The notes below the pieces were generated by a model. The model was not told the origin of the DNA and made no database searches. It worked only from the letters and a program-made list of their open reading frames with translations. This document shows positions 31,710 to 41,467 of a stretch of 64,000 nt of DNA, one piece after another. The first letter of the stretch is position 1, and each line of letters starts with the position of its first letter. Made by a program: the position numbers and the translations under genes. The stretch is from contig NC_084898.1 of assembly GCF_958979055.1 (NCBI RefSeq), positions 4,226,001 through 4,290,000 of the forward strand. The letters run 5' to 3'. This DNA comes from Alnus glutinosa. Taxonomy: Eukaryota > Streptophyta > Magnoliopsida > Fagales > Betulaceae.

Positions 31710-34539
31710 ATGACGAAGAGGTAATTTCATCTTTAACAACAATGTTTTAATATGAGCCCTTTCTTTGTTCTTGCGTTTATTTCAAACTTTTTTCTTCAGG
31801 ATTGCAGTTGTTACGGGGGCCAACAAAGGGATAGGATTTGAAATATGTAAGCAGCTTGCTTCAAATGGGGTCAAGGTTATATTAACTGCTAGAGATGAGA
31901 AGAGGGGCAATGAAGCTGTTGAAAAACTCAAATCTGCTGGATACTCCGATGTGATTTTTCATCAACTTGATGTGGTGGACAAGGCTAGCATTTCTTCTTT
32001 TGCAAATTTCATCAAAACCCAGTTTGGGAAGCTTGACATATTGGTACGTAATCCAACTCTCAGCTACTTGTGATCGGGTGTACTTAATTGTCTGTATTAC
32101 CCCCCGTGTCTCATATTAACTGTCTGTATTGCATGTCCGGATTGATGCTTGGTAGGATACTTTCATTCTAATGGAAGATATGAATTTGACTTATAGATGG
32201 TAATATCAAAATTCATAGGGATCGATGTATAAGTCCAATAGCTTGACTAGACTCCTCTTGCAACTTGATAGCCCTTATCCAATAGTCCAAAGCAAGATGA
32301 TAATAATTTTATAGATAGATAACTTTCTAATCGGTCTATAGTCTTCACTTTTGAATTAAGATAAGGGTTAAATACACTTTTGGTCTCTAAGTTTTGAAAA
32401 ATTTTATTTTTTAGTACATGAATTTCAATTTGCATTACAGATGGTACCTCCATTTTGAAAAAATTTCAAATTAGTACTTCAGTCAAGTTTTCCGTCCAAA
32501 AACTAAAGGTCTGCCACTGAGGGTTGACATGTGTTTTAGTATAAAAAATTAAAAAGAAAATTAAAAAATCTTTAAAAATTAATTTTTAAAAAAATTTTTT
32601 AAAAAAAAAGAGTGGTGGCTGACTGACCACCCCATGGCGAAAAAAAATAAAATAAAATTGGTTAAGGGTTTTGGCCCTCGGAGATGGTTCGGCCACCCCC
32701 ATGGGCAAACCCTCAAATTTTTTTTTTTGATGGGTTTTGGCCTTTGGAGGGTAGTTTGGCCACCCCTCTTCTTTTTCTTTTTCTTTTTTCAATTTTTTTT
32801 TTTAAGTTTTTAATATTTTTTGAATTAATTTTTAAAGATTTTTTATTTTTATTTTTTTTATACTAAAACAAGTGTCAACCCTCAGGGGTTGACACCTGGC
32901 AGACCGTTAGTTTTTTTTTCCCAAAACGGAGTATCATCTGTAATGCTAATTGAAACTCGGGTTCTAAAAAAATAAAGTTTTCAAAACTCAGGGACCAGAA
33001 GTGTATTGAGCCCTTAAGATAATCATGTAGCCTTTCTAGATGAACATAAAGTCATTTGCTTGTTGAAAAATGAAGACCAGTTTAATTAAGTAGATAAAAT
33101 CTTGTTCTTATCCCCTCTTTTAGTACTCTGATATTGAAATTTTTCCAAATTGTAGATAAATAATGCAGGGATTGGTGGAGCCATAATCAACCCAGAAGAT
33201 CAAGAGGGCTTGAAACAGGGGTATAATAAAGTAAGTTTCTTAATGTAATATAATCTCTATTGGCGTTTTAAATTGAGAGCGTAATCTCGAAATTTGAAGT
33301 ATTTACTGCAAGATGATGCATTAAAGTGAACTCGTTTGGGTATGCGATTTTTGTTTTGTTTTGTTTTGTATTGTTTTCAAAATTTTGAATACCGAGAATA
33401 AAAAAAAAAAAATTAAAAAAAAAAATTAAAAAAAAAAAAAAAAAAAAAAAATTTGAAATTACTCTTAGATGGTTTAGAAAAACAAAAATTGAGAAAACAT
33501 TTTCGGAAATGTGAATTAAATTGAATATAATACAAAATTTATGTTTGGGTGATGATGGTTTTTGGTGGTTTTTTTCAACTATTTTATTTATTTATCTTTT
33601 TTTAATTCATGTTTGCCTTGCAACCCAACACACATTGGAATTCACATTGAGTTGGGTTGAAAAAAATTTGAGTAGGGCAATCAAACAAAATTCAAAAAAA
33701 AAAAAAAAAAAAGGATATACAATTTTTTGAACGGTTGAAATTCCTCCAACCCACTTTATCAAATTAGCATATGTTTTTAGGGCACGTAATATTTTCTCAA
33801 ACCCTATTTGAAAGAAAACATTGTCCAAAATAAAATAGCATTCAAATGATTTGAAACATATATTCTGCCTCGTGATTTACCACTGCATACAATGATACAG
33901 ATTATTGGTTCAAATCCCGGACCCTTGGAGACAGTTTTTAAGCAAACTTATGAAACTGCCTCGGATTGTCTGAGAACAAATTATTATGGGATCAAGCAAG
34001 TGATCAAAGAACTAATTCCGCCTCTTGAATTATCCAATTCAGCAAGAATAGTAAATGTCTCCTCCGGCTTCGGACAACTGAAGGTACAACGTTGTTATAC
34101 ATCAAAAAGTAGCTAGACACATTTAGTTATGTCACTGATGCTAATAACAATGGAATTTCAGCTTATTTCAAATGAGAATGCAAGAAAGGAGCTAGAAGAT
34201 GCAGATGGTCTCACAGAAGAGAAAGTGGACAAGGTGGTGGAAGGGTTCTTAGAAGATGCCAAGGAGAATTTGATACATGTCAAAGGCTGGCCTACAAATT
34301 ATTCTGCTTATATTGTCTCCAAGGCAGCTGTGAATGCTTACACGAGAATTCTGGCTAAGAAGTATCCCAACATTGCCATTAACGCAGTTCATCCTGGCTT
34401 TGTCAAGACGGATCTCAATGGAAACACTGGGGTCTTGACTGTTGAAGAAGGAGCAAAAGGTCCTGTCATGCTGGCTTTGACGTCTGAAGGTGGACCTTCC
34501 GGCCTATTCTTTGATAAGACGGAAGTGTCAACCTTTTAA
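31710..34539 (+). CDS. SDR copy C, neomenthol dehydrogenase/salutaridine reductase-like
   Basis: Five exons: 31,710-31,720; 31,800-32,043; 33,156-33,230; 33,901-34,083; 34,162-34,539. They give 296 aa, all phases matching. This is the copy with the most canonical motifs: TGANKGIG (9-16), NNAG (87-90), catalytic N137, S165, Y221, K225, and HPGFVKTD near 248-255. The long stretch between Ser165 and Tyr221 is the helical insertion of the menthone/salutaridine reductase subfamily, which suggests a monomeric NADPH-dependent cytosolic enzyme; its substrate is unknown. Intron 2 carries a 649-bp MITE. Intron 2 lacks the SINE present in B and D. The start ATG lies 54 bp after the TATA box. Confidence 0.92.
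32365..33013. mobile_element. 649-bp Mutator-type foldback MITE in intron 2 of SDR C
   Basis: The ends GGGTTAAATACACTTTTGGTC and GACCAGAAGTGTATTGAGCCC are inverted repeats that continue for more than 100 bp, with a GGTGGC/GCCACC-rich core. Perfect 9-bp target duplications TTAAGATAA lie at 32,356-32,364 and 33,014-33,022. SDR B shows the empty site. No transposase is encoded. Confidence 0.92.
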
Positions 34540-34566
34540 CTGATAACTGGTGCAATATATACGATG

Positions 34567-34750
34567 TTGTAACACTCGGGTTTCATATTGAAAAGAGATA
34601 AATAGCTCACATAGATCATGAGTGCTAAATTCCACATTGCTCCAATTACTCAGTGAAACTGAACTTTATAATAGATTCTAGGAAAGCTTTAAATTAATTA
34701 GTCATTTTAAGGTGATAGCGCAAATGTAACTAGCGTTTTTTTTCTAATTC
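34567..34750. other. Unidentified ~185-bp insertion in the SDR C 3' region
   Basis: SDR B and D read straight through from ATATATACGATG to TAGTTGCTC; C has an extra segment starting TTGTAACACTCGGG and ending ATTACGGG. It looks like an insertion, but no definite terminal repeats were found. Confidence 0.5.
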
Positions 34751-35137
34751 ATTACGGGTGTAGTTGCTCATTTTCATGTCACAGTTTGTAATAATTTCTT
34801 CGGTTCTTGCAGTTGTTTTACTTTTGACTTACATCGATCGAATAAAATTAAAGTTTTCTATGTTATATATTGTGAATGTGTAATGCTACAGATATACTAG
34901 GTGATGTGGCTCGAAACAACCCCTACCCTCTTGGATTTCTCTGCAGTCTGCCATCCCCAGCCCACAGACCCATTCTAATGCATTATGCAAATCAACTTGA
35001 GAGACCCAACAAGAGCCACACACCATGTCGTGCCATCAAGAAAAGTTGTGTTGCCTTCTGGAGGTGACAATGTTGTCATTGGAATTGCTGTATCTGCCAT
35101 CTTTGACACCATACTCCCTCTCATGTGTGGGTTCAAA
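34751..35137. other. Non-coding stretch downstream of SDR C
   Basis: The first ~130 bp match the SDR 3' flank. Positions 34,876-35,130 contain short open frames without a recognisable family; no gene is called. Confidence 0.4.
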
Positions 35138-35284
35138 CACTTTCTTAATAAGAGATTGATCGAGACTCAACACGTGAGATATTTAATTGAAATGAGAAGT
35201 GAATGATGGAGATAAAGTTTGAACTCATAACTTTGCTCTAATATCACGTTAAATCACCTCTTATTCCAAAATATCTCACGATAA
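35138..35284 (-). mobile_element. TRIM-like fragment
   Basis: On the minus strand it reads GGTGATTTAACG followed by a degenerate tRNA-Met primer site (TGATATTAGAGC). An interior with TTCAATTAAATATCTCACGTG then matches the TRIM at 59,759-60,156. It abuts the Copia-4 fragment. Confidence 0.55.
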
Positions 35285-36128
35285 TTGGATGTATCTAATG
35301 CGTTTCTCGATGGCCACTTGGAGAAAAAGGTATTTATGGAGCAACCAAAAGGCTTTGAAGATACTACACATCTTGAGTATGTACGCAAGCTACGTCAATC
35401 TCTAATTAGATTGAAACAAGCCCCTAAGGGCTTGGTTTTCTATGTTTTTCTGAAGCATTACTGGATTCTTGGGCTTCAGTATAGACACTTCCTTTTTATA
35501 TTTTCATAAGCAATCGGTGACTATATTTGTTCTTGTTTATGTGAATGACATTATTGTCACCAGTAACCAATCAGCAGCCATCTCTGTGTAAGATTTGAGA
35601 ACTACATATTTCTTTCAATAAATATTATAGGATCATTGCTTTGATATTTATAAGTACTATAGAGCCATACAACGTCTACTACAATTATGAATGGTTACAA
35701 GTATTCATCTCTTATCTCACTATACATCTTATAACGTTTTGTATTCAATGTATTGTGAGAACTCTTCAACTATTTAGTTATTATTATCTTCAATTATGAA
35801 TGACTCTTTATTGTCGTCATTGAGATGCTTGTCATTACTGCTATGAATTGGATCTTTAACACTTTGGTCTTATTACTCATCTTAAGTAGGAATTTGCTAT
35901 GAAAGACCTTTGGTCTCTTTCATTTTTCTTGAGCATTCAAGCTTCTCGAGATCAGCCTTATATATTGATGCATGTAGATCAGTAGATAGATGAGATAAAT
36001 ACTTGCATCCAAATAGTTTGTTTTCTATTCGTTAGCTGTATAGATTTCTTTCTACAGATTCAAATTCCTTTGTTCTGAGTATGACCATATCTTGTAATTG
36101 TATAAATATATACAACAAAGGCTGGTAT
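35285..36128 (+). pseudogene. Copia-4 RT fragment and possible 3' end
   Basis: The RT blocks LDVSNAFLDGHL and LIRLKQAPKG are at 35,285-35,430, and VYVNDIIVTS (YVDD changed to YVND) is near 35,540. A foreign stretch follows at about 35,590-35,885, then FAMKDLWSLSFFL near 35,893. The end is AT-rich and joins sequence at 36,128 that is also found beside Copia-1 (1,078). Only a fragment remains. Confidence 0.75.
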
Positions 36129-36981
36129 TTGTTAGAAACCAGCTCTTCCAAAACCATAAATTTGGCTATATTAACATCGTGCCCAATTTAATATATTACC
36201 TAGTTCTGTATCCTCTGCATACAGATAAAATTAAGATAGCTAATAGATTTTTTTACAAATAGTAATGAACAGGTTGTTTTACTTTTGTTGTGTAACAAGT
36301 TTTCCAACGTCAAGAGATCACTCTCGGTTTTCTTTTTTCTTTTCTTTTTTTTCTTTTTTTTGTTTTTAATATCAAAAAGGCAAGAGGGGGCGATCAGAGT
36401 GACTACTCTATCTGCTCGCTGAAGCCCTATCAGAACATCAGTGAGACCTAGAGACGGATGAAGGGGGGGCTGGCAGGGGCCATGCCCCCCCCCCCCACTT
36501 TCCTTAAAAAAAAATTCTCAAAAAATATATATATATAGGCTAAAAAATTAAAAATTTAGCCTATTGGCCCCTACCAATAATTCGGTTAACCAACCAAATT
36601 AACCGACTTAACCGCCTACCGAACTGACGCCTACCCCTAGAGTAAGTAGGTAATCATCAAGTTTCTTCGGGCGAGCCGGCGAGTTGACATCATAGAATGT
36701 GACTGCCATTGTAGCCAAGTCTGCAGATTCCTTCTACAAGCATATAATAAGAGGAAAAGATAAGGATACGTGCTTGTTCACTGTACTGCATTAAGCTAAA
36801 TAAAAGGCTTGTGAACAATATTTCAAAAAGAATCTAGAGATACCAGTGTTTCCAGCTGATTCATTCCTTCACAATGTGAAGGACCCTCCACAAAACCTCA
36901 CGCTGTCTCATACTGCCTATTGGGGTAAGGGAAACATGGGTTACAAAGAAAGGATTTATGTTGCTCTCTATCCCCCTAAGG

Positions 36982-37031
<50 letters not shown>

Positions 37032-37320
37032 AAAAAAAAGAGGATATTTATATTTTCTCCTCATAAACTACTAAAAAAAATGCGCGATGCCCCCATCAAC
37101 TACCAACTTTACACATTTTGCCCCCTTCTGTCAGTCAAATGACTCAAACCCATTGAGTCGTTGACATGGACGGAATATACCGGTTTTGGACATTAATTTT
37201 GATTAAAAGACAAAAATGCCCTCAATTGATCAAAAATAATAATAATAATAAAATTGGTTTATTAATTTGGTTTAAATTTATTAATAAAAAATATTAAAAC
37301 TAATATATTTAATAATAAAA

Positions 37321-37358
<38 letters not shown>

Positions 37359-37677
37359 GGGTGGCTGCCGGAGGGGGGTGGCAGCCACCCCCTTAGGTGG
37401 ACGGGGTGGCGCACAAGCCACCCCCAAATGTGGGTCCGGCCACCCCAGCTTTTCTCTAGGGTGGCCGTGCAGCCACCCTAGCCCAAGCGGCCACCCCAAA
37501 AAAACTTACGGTGACCGCGAGGCCACCCCAGAGAAAATCTGGGGTGGCCGCGCGGCCCCCAGGTTGCGGGGTGGCCTCTTCACCTAAGAGGGTGGCAGCC
37601 ACCCCCTCCGGCAGCACCTCTTTTTCATGGAGAAAAGGTAATTACCAAAAAAAAAAAAAAAAAAAATCAACTAACAA
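36129..37677. other. Non-coding stretch with homopolymers and GC-rich foldback
   Basis: No gene. It holds a C-run near 36,486, 48 consecutive A at 36,982-37,029, and a GC-rich inverted repeat at 37,358-37,615. Open frames here are translations of poly-Lys or repeat DNA. Confidence 0.6.
37358..37615. repeat. GC-rich inverted repeat with GGGGTGGCCG motifs
   Basis: GGTGGCTGCCGGAGGGGGGTGG at the left is complementary to the right end (GGGTGGCAGCCACCCCCTCC...). Many GGCCACCCC words lie between. Similar motifs sit in the core of the MITE at 32,365-33,013 and near 38,800 and 58,530, suggesting related foldback elements. Confidence 0.55.
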
Positions 37678-39212
37678 CATCTACTATCATTGAAAAAAAA
37701 AAAAAAAAAGGCATTAAAGAACCAGAGACAATTACTTAATTTGTCACAATTTGAGGCCAAACCGTGACTTGCAGGAAAAATTTACGGTTTTTACTGCGTC
37801 CCACAATTTATACAGAGAAATTTTGCCCTTTGTGCTATTCCGCTGTTATTCTTCACTTTATAGATGACACATGATAAACAAGAAGACATCAATGGCTACT
37901 TCTCCACCAGTCAGTAAAAATCATACTCAAAAATTCAAACCTAAAACCTTATGTATGAAACAGAGTGGTTCATAAGGGAAGTAGCAGATAAGAAAGAATT
38001 CACAGTTCAAGATGTCCTTTCAAACATCGAACTGACGTCACACAACCAATATACCATAACATAAAAACAAAAGCAGAGGACGAAGTTCAGAAACTCACTA
38101 AATTTGTCCCATAATCTAAGTTGGCTAAATCAACAAATGGGTATACCGAAAATCATCAATTTAATCTCAACCCAAAAGACCCAATCAACTTTCCCTCAAC
38201 AACAAACAGCATCACCGATCAACAAGAGGTAAGAAAATTGGAGGGCTGTTCGGTCTCTACCCCAATTTCCCAAATCAACAGAGTATCGACAAAATTACCC
38301 AATGGGTATATCAATATTCGAAACTAAAACAAGCACAACATCACCCATCGGTTCTTGGAGCAAAATCAAGAGAAAAATTCATGAGAATGACGAGAGAGAG
38401 GGAGACAGTAACGAGAGAGAACAACGGAAGGAAGAGAGAGATTACCTCTCAAGTATAATTCTGAATCCTCTTGATTCACTGATCGGGTTGCTAGAGGAGG
38501 AGAGGGAATGCTTTTGATTTACTGAGGGGAAAGGAAAGAATTCGGTTTGCTGAAGTGAAAAGGTTTTTTTTTTTTTTTTGAAGAAAAGTGAAAAGCTTTT
38601 GGTGTCTGAAAGAGAAAACAAAATGCTGTTTTTTTAACAGCAATAATCGGAGAATTTATTTTGTAGTGTTTTTAAGGGTTTCGAATTTAATTTCTCTTTC
38701 TTATGAAGCACTTGAAATTAAATATAAGCGCCGTAAAATATTGTAGTTCTACAAAAATAAAAAAAAAATAAAAATATATTATTCGGGTGGTTTCAGCCAC
38801 TCACACGCGGGTAGGCCATGAGGGGTGGCCCAAAAACCCTCAAATGGCAAGGAGTGGTTCGGCCACCCCGTTTTTGGCAATAGGGGTGGCTCGAGCTACA
38901 CCAAATTTTACACATATATATAATTTTTTTTTAATAATTTTAATGAAGCATATAGGACAAGTGGCAGTTGTTGATTGTTTTGATGTGTGTTGTTAAAATA
39001 TTATATGAAATTATAATTTGGATCTTTCGGATTAATACAAATACTATCTATAATATTTTTTTAAACCAAGTGATCCATTTAATAAACGGCCTTAAACATG
39101 ATCTAATGAAGCATTTAACCCTAACTTGTTTGATACTCCTTCATGTTTTTTACAGTTAAACATAAACGGCACTTTCATCAAATGGTTAACATGAATTGTT
39201 CTGTGCAATAAA
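37678..39212. repeat. Segment duplicated from the eEF1B upstream region
   Basis: 37,678-38,020 matches 57,811-58,150, and 38,650-39,212 matches 58,345-58,945, in the same orientation. A block at about 38,021-38,640 is unique to this copy. That block has a CT-rich, 5'-UTR-like stretch on the minus strand (38,391-38,516) ending in a possible GT donor at 38,446. No protein-coding exon was recognised. Confidence 0.75.
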
Positions 39213-39285
39213 ACTAGCCTATATATATATAGGCCCCTCATGTACAGTATTATGTGTGATTCAATATACAAGTTAAGTCTCAACA
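39213..39285 (+). repeat. Truncated Copia-3 LTR
   Basis: Matches the last ~73 bp of the Copia-3 LTR (CTAGCCTATATATATA...TCTCAACA). Its left end joins the duplicated segment at the shared word ACTAG. Confidence 0.88.
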
Positions 39286-39468
39286 CCAACATTGCCATTA
39301 ACTCAGTTAATCCTGGCTATAGCCTATATCAATATAGAATGAATGGAAACACTGGGGTACGTCTTGACTGTTGAAGAAGGAGCTAAAGGCCCTGTCATGC
39401 TGGCTTTGATGCCTGAAGGTGGACCTTCCGGCCTCTTCTTTGATGAGACGGAAGTTTCAAGCTTTTAA
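39286..39468 (+). pseudogene. SDR exon-5 terminal fragment
   Basis: Matches 29,551-29,730, starting at the CCAAC target site and ending at TAA. It carries the same early frameshift plus a TACG insertion after ACTGGGG. It is the left part of the unit duplicated from 29.5 kb. Confidence 0.92.
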
Positions 39469-39926
39469 CTCAAAATTAATGCAATTCAAATATACAATGC
39501 AGTTGCTCATTGTGTATGTCAAACATTTTGTAGAAATTTCCTTACTTCTTGTAGTACTTGGCTTATATTTTAGTTGCATTAAATAAAAGCTTCCTTATGT
39601 TATATGTTGTGAAAGGTCCTCTTAGCTTTGACTGTTTGTAAATTTGTACTTTTTACATCAGATTCCTCTTTTTTATTATTAGGCACTTAGGGGTGGAAAT
39701 GTGGATAGATAATAATTCTCCGCATCCGTACATATCCATAATTCATTATACACTATTCCAATATACGGATGCAGATAGTATAAATACTATCCGCATTTGC
39801 GGATTTGGATAGCGGCTTTAAGATATGCGGGTGTGGTTTATAACCGCATCGGCATAACCTTTATTATAATATATATTAAATCAATCAAAACTTGCCACGT
39901 TGTCATATGGCTCATTAAAAAAACTG

Positions 39927-39975
<49 letters not shown>

Positions 39976-40131
39976 AGAAAAAGAAGAGGTATAAAAACCG
40001 GTTACCCTGTTAATAATCGAATAACTGGCGATTGATAATAACCGCAACCGCAACCGGTTGTACACCCCAACTAAAGGTCTTAAACTTACCAAATAAAAAA
40101 CGGCGTCGTTTTAGTGAATTTAATTAATTAA

Positions 40132-40225
<94 letters not shown>

Positions 40226-41413
40226 GGGAATGGAGATGCGGTTATTAACCGCATCGACATTCCCTTAAACCTCTCTCCTCATCCGCATATGCAGATATTG
40301 GTTTTGCTATCCGTATGGACGGATAATGGTTAGGCGCGGATATCGAATGTTGTCGGTTATTATCCGCCCGAATTTTCACTCCTACCACAGGGTATGCAAG
40401 AGCTAGGCTAACCAACCAAACGAAGCCGGGGGTGGGGGTGGAGACAAAAAACAACTAAAAAGTTCCCCAGAAGGAACTTACAAGGTCAATTGAGACGCAT
40501 CAGTAGATATAGTTAATGGGCGTATGGAATAGGAATTGTGGTGCGGGATTCTGCGGCGTAGGTGATTGAGGTCAGAAGCTTGACCAAAATGAGAAACTTA
40601 GAACCGGCTGCAGCAGAGGTATTGACAGCTTTCTAGGCAACTGTGTTTAGCAAAGATTTGGGGTTACCAAATATTATCATGGGGAGCTTTGAGTGGTAAA
40701 TTGACTAAGATCTACATGATGAAATTGGAGTAGATTTGGATAGCTAATGGAAGACACGCGCACGAACACATGGTAGTAGCTTCGCTGCATGACTAAGAAA
40801 ATGGACTAGCTAAGGTCACATTTGCAGGGTACGCAAATTTTGTAGCGCATGGACTATAAAAGTTTGTTGTTAAACAAATCAAAAGATAAGGTTTGGATGA
40901 AAGAAATTTTTAGTTGTATCTATAATATTTTTTTGTTACAGTAATTAACTCTATTTTCTTGATTCATAATTAATGAGATCCATATATTTATTTGTATTTA
41001 AAAAAAAAAAATTGAGTAATGCTAAATACCATATTTTTATCTCATCATTATCCCACAATATATAATACTGTAGCAACCAATCATCATCAATTAGATCGAT
41101 CCTTATTAGAGGACGAGGAGACGGTGGTACCTTTGTAGCTAGCTAGCCGCGAAGAATTGCCATGAGCAGCACGGTAGCCTTTGGAATGCAGTGTTTTAAT
41201 GGAGAATATATAAAAATCTGTTTGGAATCTTTGTCTCAGAAATAAAAAATAAAATAAAAAAATACCCCATGTTAGACCAGTTAGACCAAAAGATGTCACC
41301 GCGTTCGTAACAAGGAAAAAGCAAATATATATATATAAGCTTTAGTATAACAAAATAATAATACAATGTAGGAAGACGTCATTGCTTACGTAGAAAACCC
41401 AGAGATGACCAGC
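39469..41413. other. Spacer and upstream region of SDR D
   Basis: Duplicate of 29,731-31,655. It holds the TAGGGG foldback copy (39,688-40,384) with an added A-run near 39,929-39,961 and a long (TA)n tract at 40,138-40,219. No gene. Confidence 0.7.
39688..40384. mobile_element. TAGGGGTG foldback repeat, duplicated copy
   Basis: Same element as 29,950-30,535, enlarged by A-rich and TA-rich expansions. Confidence 0.6.
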
Positions 41414-41421
41414 TATAAATA
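41414..41421 (+). promoter_or_regulatory. TATA box of SDR D
   Basis: TATAAATA, 54 bp upstream of the ATG. Confidence 0.75.
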
Positions 41422-41467
41422 CCCCATAATTAAGCTTACCTTAAACCATAAAACCAAGAGCAAAACC

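Noticed and set aside
34876-35206. Possible gene after SDR C
   Set aside because: Short overlapping frames without family motifs; part is TRIM-derived.
36846-37142. Open frame across 36.8-37.1 kb
   Set aside because: Most of it is poly-Lys from 48 consecutive A; no conserved domain.
37281-37693. Gly/Trp- and Ala/Pro-rich frames on both strands
   Set aside because: Products of a GC-rich inverted repeat.
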